Shown: piece after piece, positions 42,405-50,270 of the stretch
Numbering within the stretch: position 1 is the stretch's first letter
Layout of the letters: each line of letters starts with the position of its first letter
DNA from: Nonomuraea gerenzanensis
GTDB lineage: Bacteria; Actinomycetota; Actinomycetes; Streptosporangiales; Streptosporangiaceae
Reading direction: 5' to 3'
Assembly (NCBI RefSeq): GCF_020215645.1
Contig: NZ_CP084058.1
Location: 6,758,001-6,822,000, forward strand
DNA: 64,000 nucleotides
The notes under the pieces: model-generated
The model's input: the letters and a program-made list of their open reading frames with translations, nothing else
Databases searched by the model: none
Told to the model about the DNA's origin: nothing
Translations under genes and position numbers: made by a program

Positions 42405-43640
42405 ATGCCGGTCGCCGTCGAGGGCCTGTTGCGGGAGCTGGCGCCGCAGGTGCTGGGCACGCTCGTCCGCCGCTACGAGCAGTTCGACATGTGTGAGGAC
42501 GCCGTGCAGGAGGCGCTGCTCGACGCGTCCGTGCAGTGGCCGAGGGACGGCGTGCCGGACAACCCGCGCGGCTGGCTGGTGACGGTGGCCGCGCGCCGGG
42601 TCATCGACCACGTACGCAGCGAGCACGCGCGCCGGCGCCGCGAGGAGAGCGTGGCGGTCAGCGTGGCGGCCGACGAGCTCGTGGCGCCGGCGCCGGGCGA
42701 GGAGCGGCCGGCGGATCGGGACGACACGCTGACGCTGCTGTTCCTGTGCTGCCATCCGTCCCTGTCGGAGGCCTCGCAGCTCGCGCTGACGCTGCGGGCG
42801 GTCGGCGGGCTGACGACGGCGCAGATCGCCGGCGCGTTCCTGGTGCCGGAGACGACGATGGGGCAGCGCATCAGCCGGGCCAAGCAGCGGATCAAGGCCA
42901 CCGGGGCGGAGTTCAGGATGCCGCCGGAGGGTGAGCGGGACGACCGGCTGCGGGTGGTGCTGCACGTGCTGTATCTGATCTTCAACGAGGGGTACACCGC
43001 CACGTCCGGACCCGAGCTGCACAGGGCGGAGCTGACGGGGGAGGCGATCCGCCTGACCAGGGCGGTGTCGCGGTTGCTGCCCGGCGACGGGGAGATCATG
43101 GGGCTGCTGGCGCTCATGCTGCTCACCGAGGCGCGGCGGCCCGCGCGTACCGGGCCCGACGGGCGGCTGATCCCGCTGGCCGAGCAGGACCGGAGCCTGT
43201 GGGACCGGCGGCTCGTGGAGGAGGGCGTGGAGCTGGTCACCAAGGCGCTGTCCTCGACGGCGGTGGGCCCGTACCAGCTCCAGGCGGCCATCGCGGCCGT
43301 GCACGACGAGGCGCCCACCGCGCAGGAGACGGACTGGCCGCAGATCCTGGCGCTGTACGGGATGCTGTCGGGCCTCGACGACAACCCGGTCGTCAAGCTC
43401 AACCAGGCGGTGGCCACGGCCATGGTGCAGGGGCCGCGCGCCGGGCTCGGCCTGCTCGACGAGCTGGCCGGCGACGAGCGGATGGCGGGCCATCACCGGC
43501 TGGCGGCCGTCCGGGCGCACCTGCTGGAGATGGACGGCGACGCGGAGGGGGCGGTGGCCGCGTACCGGGAGGCGGCGAGGCTGACCACGAGCCTGCCGGA
43601 GCAGCGCTACCTGGAGGACCGAGCAACTCGGCTGTCTTGA
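42405..43640 (+). CDS. ECF42-type sigma factor with long C-terminal extension
   Basis: A 411-residue sigma factor. Region 2 is FDMCEDAVQEALLDASVQWP and GWLVTVAARRVIDHVRSEHARRRREE; region 4 is LTLRAVGGLTTAQIAGAFLV and MGQRISRAKQRIK. About 200 residues of a TPR-like extension follow (VLHVLYLIFNEGYTATSGPEL, LQAAIAAVHDEAP, ILALYGMLSGLDDNPVVKLNQAVA), as in ECF42. Family members are usually encoded beside a DGPF/YCII-domain protein; none is adjacent here. The ATG at 42405 was chosen; GTG at 42354 is possible. Confidence 0.88.
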   Translation: MPVAVEGLLRELAPQVLGTLVRRYEQFDMCEDAVQEALLDASVQWPRDGVPDNPRGWLVTVAARRVIDHVRSEHARRRREESVAVSVAADELVAPAPGEERPADRDDTLTLLFLCCHPSLSEASQLALTLRAVGGLTTAQIAGAFLVPETTMGQRISRAKQRIKATGAEFRMPPEGERDDRLRVVLHVLYLIFNEGYTATSGPELHRAELTGEAIRLTRAVSRLLPGDGEIMGLLALMLLTEARRPARTGPDGRLIPLAEQDRSLWDRRLVEEGVELVTKALSSTAVGPYQLQAAIAAVHDEAPTAQETDWPQILALYGMLSGLDDNPVVKLNQAVATAMVQGPRAGLGLLDELAGDERMAGHHRLAAVRAHLLEMDGDAEGAVAAYREAARLTTSLPEQRYLEDRATRLS

Positions 43641-43671
43641 CAATGATTTTTTTCGGTGCCATCGTGTGCCC

Positions 43672-44265
43672 ATGGACGAAGTGGCGGTGATCGAGGACCC
43701 CGCGGCGGCCGAGGCGTCGCTCGACCCCATGCGGTCGAGGCTGCTGGCCGAGCTGGTGGAGCCGGGCTCGGCGACCTCGCTGGCGGCGAAGGTGGGCCTG
43801 GCCAGGCAGAAGGTCAACTACCACCTGCGCACGCTGGAGCGCCACGGCCTGGTGGAGCTGGTCGAGGAGCGCAGGAAGGGCAACGTCACCGAGCGCGTGA
43901 TGCAGGCCGCGGCGGCCTCGTTCGTGATCTCCCCCACCGCGCTGGCCTCCGTGCAGCCCGACCCCGCCCGCTCGCCCGACCGGCTGTCGGCCCGCTGGCT
44001 GCTCGCGCTGGCGGCGCAGCTCGTACGGGATGTCGGCACGCTCATCACCGGCGCGGCGAAGGCGCAGCAGCGGGTGGCGACGTTCGCCATCGACGGCGAG
44101 GTGCGCTTCGCGTCGGCGGCGGACCGGGCGGCCTTCGCCGAGGAGCTGGCCCAGTGCGTGACGTCCCTGGTCAGCAAATATCACGACGAGTCCGCGGCGG
44201 GCGGGCGCGATCACCGGCTGGTCGTGGCGGTCCACCCGGCCGTGAACGCCAAGAGGGAGCACTGA
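43672..44265 (+). CDS. ArsR-like HTH regulator
   Basis: A 197-residue protein with an N-terminal ArsR-type winged helix (LDPMRSRLLAELVEPGSATS, VGLARQKVNYHLRTLERHGLVELVEER) and a C-terminal helical domain. It is followed at 1 bp by a SRPBCC protein, the common ArsR-SRPBCC pair. TTGACA at 43637-43642 is a perfect -35; the matching -10 (CATCGT or ATCGTG) would place +1 at the ATG at 43672, so the transcript is probably leaderless. Confidence 0.88.
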   Translation: MDEVAVIEDPAAAEASLDPMRSRLLAELVEPGSATSLAAKVGLARQKVNYHLRTLERHGLVELVEERRKGNVTERVMQAAAASFVISPTALASVQPDPARSPDRLSARWLLALAAQLVRDVGTLITGAAKAQQRVATFAIDGEVRFASAADRAAFAEELAQCVTSLVSKYHDESAAGGRDHRLVVAVHPAVNAKREH

Positions 44266-44266
44266 G

Positions 44267-44992
44267 GTGGGCCACGACTTCGAGCTGCCGCAGGAGGCCA
44301 CGGTCGGGGCCACCCCTGAGGAGGTCTGGGAGGCCATCTCGACCGGGCCGGGCATGGACTCGTGGTTCCTCGGGCGCACCGAGGTGGCCGAGGGGGTCGT
44401 GCGCACCGCGTTCGGCCCGTTCGACATGCCGCCGTCCACCGTCACCGCCGCCGAGCCACTGCAGCGCCTGGCCCACTCCAGCGACAAGGGCGACGACGGG
44501 CGGTTCGTGGCCTACGAGTTCATGATCGAGGGGCGGGAGCGGGGCAGCACGCTCGTCCGCATGGTGACCAGCGGGTTCCTTCCGGGCGACGACTGGGAGG
44601 ACGAGTTCGAGTACATGTCCAGGGGCCTGGAGCTGTACTTCGCGACGCTGGTGGAGTACCTGGGCCACTTCGCGGGGCGGACGGCGACGCCGGTCACGGA
44701 GTTCGGGCCGCCCATCGCGGACTGGGCGGAGGCGTGGGCGAGGCTGCACGCGGCGGCCGGCGGGGTGCCCCGGGTGGGCGAGCGGATCGCGGTCGCGGGT
44801 GTGGAGGGGGTGGTGTACCACCGCAGCTCCCAGGCGCTGGGGATCCGGTCCGGGGATGCCATGTACCGGTTCGTGCAGGGGTTCGGTGGGTCCATGGTGG
44901 CCTCGCATCTGCTGTTCGAGGGCGAGGGCGAGGGCGAGGCGGAGCAGGGGGTGCGGTGGCGGGCGTGGCTGGAGGATCTCCACGCCGGGTGA
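44267..44992 (+). CDS. SRPBCC-domain protein (AHSA1-like)
   Basis: A 241-residue protein. The SRPBCC fold (residues 1-150) shows QEATVGATPEEVWEAISTGP, MDSWFLGRTEV and RMVTSGFLPGDDWEDEFEYM; the C-terminal 90 residues form a second domain (VGERIAVAGVEGVVYHRSSQ). Such proteins bind hydrophobic ligands. The GTG start is 1 bp after the ArsR-like gene, so they are co-transcribed. Confidence 0.85.
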   Translation: MGHDFELPQEATVGATPEEVWEAISTGPGMDSWFLGRTEVAEGVVRTAFGPFDMPPSTVTAAEPLQRLAHSSDKGDDGRFVAYEFMIEGRERGSTLVRMVTSGFLPGDDWEDEFEYMSRGLELYFATLVEYLGHFAGRTATPVTEFGPPIADWAEAWARLHAAAGGVPRVGERIAVAGVEGVVYHRSSQALGIRSGDAMYRFVQGFGGSMVASHLLFEGEGEGEAEQGVRWRAWLEDLHAG

Positions 44993-45067
44993 TCGGCGGG
45001 GAGCCCGCCGGCACCAGGGCTCGGCGGGCTGCCGTCGATGTCGGGGGCGTTGTCTATTCTGCTGGTC

Positions 45068-45499
45068 ATGCCGTCGCGCCTGTCGCCCCGCCTGGCCGCC
45101 GTCGTGGCCGCGTTGCCCCTGGAGCCGCACTCACGCGTCCTGGAGATCGGCTGCGGTCCCGGGGCCGCCGCCCGGGCGGTGGCGGCCCGGCTCGGGAGCG
45201 GGCACGTGCTGGCCATCGACAGGTCCGCCGCCGCGATCGCGCAGGCGCGGGCGGCGGCGGCCGGGGAGATCGCGGCCGGGCGGATGAGCGTGCGTCAGGT
45301 CGCGGGCGAGGACTTCGCGCTGCTGCCGGGTGAGGAGCCGTTCGATCTCGTGTTCGCCCTGCGCGTCGGCGCGCTCGACGGGCGGCATCCCGACGCCGGC
45401 CGGCGGCTGTTGCGGCGGATCGCGTCGGCGACCAGGCCGGGGGCGAGGCTGTTCATCGACGGAGGCGATCCACTGCGGGAGCTTCCCATCCCGCGCTGA
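45068..45499 (+). CDS. Short class I SAM methyltransferase
   Basis: A 143-residue methyltransferase-like protein: VLEIGCGPGAAARAVAARLG, VLAIDRSAAAIAQARAA and FDLVFALRVGALDG, then RIASATRPGARLFIDGG. It ends where many relatives have two further strands, so it is a minimal form. TATTCT at 45055-45060 is 7 nt before the ATG at 45068, suggesting a leaderless mRNA. A tandem repeat begins at the stop codon. Confidence 0.82.
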   Translation: MPSRLSPRLAAVVAALPLEPHSRVLEIGCGPGAAARAVAARLGSGHVLAIDRSAAAIAQARAAAAGEIAAGRMSVRQVAGEDFALLPGEEPFDLVFALRVGALDGRHPDAGRRLLRRIASATRPGARLFIDGGDPLRELPIPR

Positions 45500-45547
45500 G
45501 CCTTCCATCCCGCGCTGAGCTGCGTGAGCTTTCCATCCCGCCGTGAG
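45480..45547. repeat. 19-bp tandem repeat around the stop codon
   Basis: Copies of TTCCATCCCGCGCTGAGC occur three times (last one degenerate); the first TGA is the methyltransferase stop codon at 45497-45499. This is a third case in the window of a stop-containing array beginning at a stop codon. Confidence 0.75.
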
Positions 45548-45563
45548 GGGCAGGAGTGACGGG

Positions 45564-46049
45564 GTGAAGGTAGTCGCGATCTCCGACACGCACGCGCCCA
45601 GGCGCTGGCGCGGGTGCCCGCCCCGGGTGGCCGAGCACCTGCGCGGCGCGGACGCCATCCTGCACGCGGGCGACGTCTGCGTGCCCTCGGTGCTGAACGA
45701 ACTGGCCGCGTACGCGCCCGTCCACGTCGTGAAGGGCAACAACGACGGCCCCGACGTGGTGGCGCCGGAGACGCTGGAGCTGACGCTGGGCGGGCTGCGG
45801 ATCGGCATGATCCACGACAGCGGCCCGGCCAAGGGCCGCCTGGCCCGCATGCGGCGCCGGTTCCCGCAGGCGGACCTGGTGGTCTTCGGTCACTCGCACA
45901 TCCCGCTCGACGAGTCGGACGGCGGCCTGCGGATCTTCAATCCCGGCTCCCCCACCGACCGCCGCCGCCAGCCGCACGGCACGCTGGGCCTGCTCACCAT
46001 CGAGCACGGAGCGCTGGCCAGGGCCGAGATCGTGCCCGTCACTCCTTGA
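45564..46049 (+). CDS. YfcE/MJ0936-type metallophosphoesterase
   Basis: A 161-residue calcineurin-fold phosphoesterase: VVAISDTHAP, ILHAGDVCVPSVLNEL, VVKGNNDGPDVV, IGMIHDSGP and VVFGHSHIPL, the five metal-binding blocks. The GTG at 45564 follows CAGGAGTGACGGG. The last 11 bp overlap the convergent siderophore-binding gene. Confidence 0.9.
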   Translation: MKVVAISDTHAPRRWRGCPPRVAEHLRGADAILHAGDVCVPSVLNELAAYAPVHVVKGNNDGPDVVAPETLELTLGGLRIGMIHDSGPAKGRLARMRRRFPQADLVVFGHSHIPLDESDGGLRIFNPGSPTDRRRQPHGTLGLLTIEHGALARAEIVPVTP

Positions 46050-47085
46050 CGACGTCGTCGCGCGCCTTGTCCAGCTCCGTCTTCAGCTCCTCCATGACCT
46101 CGGCGTAGCCGAGGTAGCTGTAGCGCTCGGCCGCGTGCCACGGGTAGAGCTGGCCCGCCTTGACGGCGGGGAGCTTGGCCCAGGTGGGCTTCTCGGCCAT
46201 CTCCTCGATCTTCATGGACTGGGAGCGCGCGTCCACGAGGATCACGTCGGCCTGGTACTTGTCGGCGTTCTCCCAGCTCAGCACCTCCCAGAAGCCGCCC
46301 TCGCTCTCCGTCGGCCGCTCGGGGTAGACGATCTTCAGGCCCAGCTCGTCGCCCCAGTACGTGATGTCGGGGTGGTCCGGCAGGTACGCCACGTACAGGG
46401 ATTCGGGCGTGCCGGTGACGATCATGACGCTGAGGTCGGGCTTGTCGGCGGCGAGCTGCTTCAGCGCGGCGCTGGCAGCCTCGAAGCGCTGCTTGGCCTC
46501 GGCCACCGGCGCCGCGTTCAGGTCGGCGCCGAGGGCTCCGGCGAGCTGGCCGTACTTCTCGATGATCTGCACCAGGGGCTTGCCGCTGAGCTGCACGCCG
46601 ACGGTCGGGGCGATCTGGTCGACGGCCGCGACCGACTGCTCGGGCACGTACCAGAGCGCGTCCTTGACGTACATGCCCGCGACCAGCAGGTCAGGCTGGA
46701 GCGAGGCGTACTTCTCGACGTTGAACTCTCCCCACACGTTCCCGATCGACTCCACCTTGGTGATGTCGACCTCGCCCACCTCCGGATCGCGCCCGCCGTT
46801 CTTCAGCTTGTGCGGGCCGAACACCCCGACCGGCCGCACCCCGAAGTCCCACAGTGCGGCGGCTGCCGCCGACTGGGCCACGACGCGCTGGGGCCGCTGC
46901 GGCAGGGAGATGCTCTTGCCGCGGTCGTCGGTCCAGGTCCAGGGGCCCTGCGAGGCCGCCTGCGACGACGGGGCCTGCGCGGCGGGAGAGGAGACGGGCG
47001 GCGAGGCCGTCCCGCCGCAGGCGCTGACCCCGACTAAGGCGGCGGCGCCGAGGGCGGCAAGGGTGCGTCGCGGAAGGTTGGCCAT
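46039..47085 (-). CDS. Iron-siderophore ABC transporter substrate-binding lipoprotein
   Basis: A 348-residue FecB/FepB-type binding protein with a lipoprotein signal (LAALGAAALVGVSACGG, Cys23 as lipid site). The fold shows RPQRVVAQSAAAAALWDFGV, YASLQPDLLVAGMYVKDALW and ADVILVDARSQSMKIEEM. No permease or ATPase gene is adjacent, so it must share a transporter encoded elsewhere. An IdeR/DmdR-type iron box overlaps its promoter, indicating iron repression. RBS GAGGAGAACCC. Confidence 0.92.
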   Translation of the reverse strand: MANLPRRTLAALGAAALVGVSACGGTASPPVSSPAAQAPSSQAASQGPWTWTDDRGKSISLPQRPQRVVAQSAAAAALWDFGVRPVGVFGPHKLKNGGRDPEVGEVDITKVESIGNVWGEFNVEKYASLQPDLLVAGMYVKDALWYVPEQSVAAVDQIAPTVGVQLSGKPLVQIIEKYGQLAGALGADLNAAPVAEAKQRFEAASAALKQLAADKPDLSVMIVTGTPESLYVAYLPDHPDITYWGDELGLKIVYPERPTESEGGFWEVLSWENADKYQADVILVDARSQSMKIEEMAEKPTWAKLPAVKAGQLYPWHAAERYSYLGYAEVMEELKTELDKARDDVVKE

Positions 47086-47128
47086 GGGTTCTCCTCGTCA
47101 GACAGGCTCTGCCCTGATGGACGGCATA

Positions 47129-47147
47129 TTAGATTAGCCTTACCTAA
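47129..47147 (-). promoter_or_regulatory. IdeR/DmdR iron box
   Basis: Read on the minus strand the site is TTAGGTAAGGCTAATCTAA, 17 of 19 matches to the consensus TTAGGTTAGGCTAACCTAA, located 44-62 bp before the lipoprotein start. It predicts Fe-dependent repression by an IdeR/DmdR protein. Confidence 0.85.
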
Positions 47148-47360
47148 CCGAAAAGTCCTTTCGGTGGAGTACGCCCTCCGTCCCGTACGACCGGCGAAGT
47201 AGCCGGGGCGGCGACGCCCGGACGATGTGCGACCAGCGCGGCGGCAAGATCCTGGAGACCTTAAGGGCGGCGGTAAGTCGACGGGAACGCGACCGTAAGC
47301 GCCCTCCAGCACTCTGATCTCAGATCGAAGAGCAGAGCCGAGAAGAGAAGGGCCAGACAG

Positions 47361-48659
47361 ATGAGCCAGCCGTACATCCTCCAGGACGAGATCCAGCTCC
47401 CCGGCTTCACCGGCACCGTCCACCTGCCCGGCGAGGCCGGCTACGACGAGGCCCGCCGCTCGCTGAACCCGGCCGTCGACTCCCGCCCCGCGCTGATCGC
47501 CGAGGCGCAGAGCGCCGGTGACATCCGGATCGCGCTGCTGGCGGCCCGCGCCCACGGCGTCCCGTTCGCGGTGCAGTCCACCGGGCACGGCACGCACGCC
47601 CCGTGCGACGGCGGCATCCTGGTCAAGACCTCCCCGATGGCGTCGGTCCTGGTGGACCCGGCCCGCCGGATCGCCCGCGTCGGGCCTGGGGCGCGCTGGA
47701 GCGAGGTGATCGCCGCCGCCGCGCCGTTCGGCCTGGCGCCGCTGTCCGGCTCCTCCCCCTCGGTGGGCGTCACCGGCTACACGCTCGGCGGCGGGCTCGG
47801 GTGGCTGGCGCGCAAGCACGGGTTCGCGGCCGACAGCGTGGTGCGGGCCGAGGTGCTGCTGGCGGACGGCCGGCAGGTGACCGCGAGCCCCGACAGCCAC
47901 CCCGAGCTGTTCTGGGCGCTGCGGGGCGGCGGTGGCGGGTTCGGTGTGGTGACCTCGCTGGAGTTCCGGCTCTACCCGGTCTCCGAGGTGTTCGCCGGGT
48001 TCGTGTACTTCCCCATCGAGGTGGCGGAGCGGACGCTGAAGGCGTACCGGACCTGGATCGACCAGGCCCCCGACGACATCAGCACGGCGGTCGTGCTCAG
48101 GCGCATGCCCGACGACGAGCAGACGCCGGCGGCGGTGCGCGGCAGGCACGTGGTCATGCTCAAGGTCCTGTACGCCGGCGCGGCCGAGGAGGCCGGGCGG
48201 CTGCTCGCGCCGCTGTTCCTGGCGGCCGGGCCGGCGCTGCTGGACGAGACCCGCACCACCACCTACGGGGGCGCCGCCATGGGCGGGACGCCGAACCGGC
48301 ACATGGACATGTTCGACACCGTGCCCGACGAGGTGATCTCCGCGCTGGTGCGGGCCGCCGAGCACGCGCAGACGGTCGAGATCAGGCACTGGGGCGGCGC
48401 CATGGGCCGGCCGGGGCCGGACGCCGGGCCGGTGAGCCACCGCTCCACCAAGCTGTCGGTGATCGTGGACACCGTGGTGCCGGGGCTGGCCGAGGAGTTG
48501 CGGCCGTACGCCAACGGGGGGACGTTCCTGAACTTCCTGGCGGACCCATCGCGGACGGCGGCGGCCTTCACCGGGGTGGACTACGGGCGGCTGCGCGAGG
48601 TCAAGCGCGCCTACGACCCGGACGGGTTCTTCCGCGTCGGCCACGTCGTCCCGGCCTGA
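47361..48659 (+). CDS. BBE-type FAD-linked oxidoreductase
   Basis: A 432-residue berberine-bridge-enzyme-like oxidase. The PCMH FAD domain contains VQSTGHGTHAPCDGGI (His76, likely 8-alpha FAD link), PLSGSSPSVGVTGYTLGGGLGWLARKHG (no Cys for a second link, so monocovalent) and LFWALRGGGGGFGVVTSLEFRLYP. The C-terminal BBE segment is YGRLREVKRAYDPDGFFRVGHVV. The substrate is unknown. RBS GAAGAGAAGGGCC; the palindrome GATCT-C-AGATC at 47316-47326 lies in the promoter area. Confidence 0.9.
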   Translation: MSQPYILQDEIQLPGFTGTVHLPGEAGYDEARRSLNPAVDSRPALIAEAQSAGDIRIALLAARAHGVPFAVQSTGHGTHAPCDGGILVKTSPMASVLVDPARRIARVGPGARWSEVIAAAAPFGLAPLSGSSPSVGVTGYTLGGGLGWLARKHGFAADSVVRAEVLLADGRQVTASPDSHPELFWALRGGGGGFGVVTSLEFRLYPVSEVFAGFVYFPIEVAERTLKAYRTWIDQAPDDISTAVVLRRMPDDEQTPAAVRGRHVVMLKVLYAGAAEEAGRLLAPLFLAAGPALLDETRTTTYGGAAMGGTPNRHMDMFDTVPDEVISALVRAAEHAQTVEIRHWGGAMGRPGPDAGPVSHRSTKLSVIVDTVVPGLAEELRPYANGGTFLNFLADPSRTAAAFTGVDYGRLREVKRAYDPDGFFRVGHVVPA

Positions 48660-49168
48660 GGTGCCCGGCCGCGCCTTCCCGCGCCGTAGGCGTCGGTCGC
48701 CTTGTACACGAGATCGGGCGCGGGGTCGGCCGGCCAGGAGACGATGAAATAGCGCTCCTCGAGATTGAGCCCCGAGCCGTCCACAGAGGAATCGCGGCCC
48801 GTGGCGTGCACGCGCAGCCGGTAGAAACCCGGGCCTTTCCACGCCAGGTTCGGCAGTTTCCGGGGCAGGTCCCCCATCAGGCCGACCACGTACAGTGAGC
48901 CCAGGGTCGATTCGATGGAGATGTCGACGATCTCCTCCCAGGAGTCGAGCTCCAGGGGCGGCTGCTCGTGGGCGAGCCGCACCAGCACCTCCACCTGGCC
49001 GATCGCGAGGCCGGTGAGGATGATCGCACCGTCCGGCTCCTCGTCGCCCACGGCTACGAGTCCGTTGGGGAACGCCTTCGGGTAGGACGGACCCGCCTCG
49101 TCGTGCGGGCGGATCTCGATCTGGTGGTAGGACAGCTGAATGAATTCTCGGAATAACCCGCCGGTCAT
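48611..49168 (-). CDS. Hypothetical protein downstream of NOS
   Basis: A 185-residue soluble protein: FREFIQLSYHQIEIRPHDEA, ILTGLAIGQVEVLVRLAHEQ, WEEIVDISIESTLGSLYVVG, GFYRLRVHATGRDSS and EERYFIVSWPADPAPDLVY. I do not recognise the family. It starts 10 bp after the NOS stop, so it belongs to the same leftward operon, and its end overlaps the convergent BBE gene by 49 bp. Confidence 0.7.
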   Translation of the reverse strand: MTGGLFREFIQLSYHQIEIRPHDEAGPSYPKAFPNGLVAVGDEEPDGAIILTGLAIGQVEVLVRLAHEQPPLELDSWEEIVDISIESTLGSLYVVGLMGDLPRKLPNLAWKGPGFYRLRVHATGRDSSVDGSGLNLEERYFIVSWPADPAPDLVYKATDAYGAGRRGRAPQAGTTWPTRKNPSGS

Positions 49169-49178
49169 CCGAGAAATG

Positions 49179-50270
49179 CTACTGACGGAAGAAATTCGGT
49201 GAGACCACCTCGGGGTCGTAGGAGTCATGGAAGACCGGCGTGACCGAGGCCGCCGTGGGCGGGATGATCCAGCTCCAGTCGGCGTGCACCTCCTCCCCCG
49301 CTCGCCGCCGCGCCTGCACGTACCGGTCGAACTGGTCGGCCATCGTGTGGTGGTCGAGCATCCGCACCCCGGCCCGCTCGTACGAGGTCAGCACCGCGAC
49401 GTTCAGCTCCGTCAGCGCGCGGTCCTTCCAGAGCGTACGGTCGTCGCCCGTGTCCAGCCCCAGCCGCCGCGCGATCACCGGCAGCAGGTCGTAGCGGTCG
49501 CGGTCGCCGAAGTTCCTGGTGCCGATCTCGGTGCCGACGTACCAGCCGGTGAAGGGCGCGGCGGGGTAGACGACGCCGCCGATCTCGAGTCGCATGTCCG
49601 AGACCGTGGGGCAGGAGTACCAGCGCAATCCCAGCTCGGCGAACCACGGGTGGTCCGGATGGGTGATGGGCACGTCGGGGCAGGCGTCGTGGGGCAGGTC
49701 GTGCCGGGTCAGGCGGCCGCGCGAGTCGCGGATCAGCACCGGCAGGCGGTCGAAGTCGCCGCCGTCGCCGCTCCAGCCCAGCTCTTGGGCCAGCCGGGTG
49801 AGCCCGGTGTTGGCGGGGTCGCCGCGCCGGGTGCCGTCCGGGCGTTCGTAGCCGGCATACCGGACGAGCTGAGGGCTGACGATGCGCGGGCCGGGGGCGG
49901 CTGGGGTGTCGGGCGGGAACACGGTGATGATCGGGCGGATGGCGCCGCCGTTGTGGGCGCGTACCAGGTGGGTGGTGAGGGCGGCGGCGATGGCGTCGGG
50001 GTGGTGCAGCCTGCGGCAGTCGCGCACCATGAGCGTCTTCCAGTACAGCTTGCCGACGCACCGGGTGTGGTTGCGCCAGGCGAGTTTCGCGCCCAGCACC
50101 AGCTCGGCGGACGTGTGCCGGTAGGTGCCCGTGCGGGCGAGCTCGTCCAGGACGGCGGCGCGGCGGCGGGCGTACCGCTCCCGGTCCCAGCCCAGCCCTT
50201 CCGCGCACTGGCGCAGGAACGACTCGGCCTCCTGGGTGACGGTGGCGGCCGGCGCGCTGATGACGCTCAT
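49179..50270 (-). CDS. nos: Nitric oxide synthase oxygenase
   Basis: A 363-residue bacterial NOS oxygenase domain without a reductase. The heme-thiolate Cys71 lies in AWRNHTRCVGKLYWKTL, the substrate Glu248 in APFTGWYVGTEIGTRNFGDR, followed by RYDLLPVIARRLGLDTGDD and HHTMADQFDRYV, and a final WSWIIPPTAASVTPVFHDSY. Known bacterial NOS enzymes oxidise arginine to NO and citrulline, and one supplies NO for nitration in thaxtomin synthesis. The ATG overlaps the MFS stop (ATGA). The position in an operon with two tiny peptides and a ThiF-like enzyme suggests a biosynthetic rather than protective role. Confidence 0.95.
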   Translation of the reverse strand: MSVISAPAATVTQEAESFLRQCAEGLGWDRERYARRRAAVLDELARTGTYRHTSAELVLGAKLAWRNHTRCVGKLYWKTLMVRDCRRLHHPDAIAAALTTHLVRAHNGGAIRPIITVFPPDTPAAPGPRIVSPQLVRYAGYERPDGTRRGDPANTGLTRLAQELGWSGDGGDFDRLPVLIRDSRGRLTRHDLPHDACPDVPITHPDHPWFAELGLRWYSCPTVSDMRLEIGGVVYPAAPFTGWYVGTEIGTRNFGDRDRYDLLPVIARRLGLDTGDDRTLWKDRALTELNVAVLTSYERAGVRMLDHHTMADQFDRYVQARRRAGEEVHADWSWIIPPTAASVTPVFHDSYDPEVVSPNFFRQ

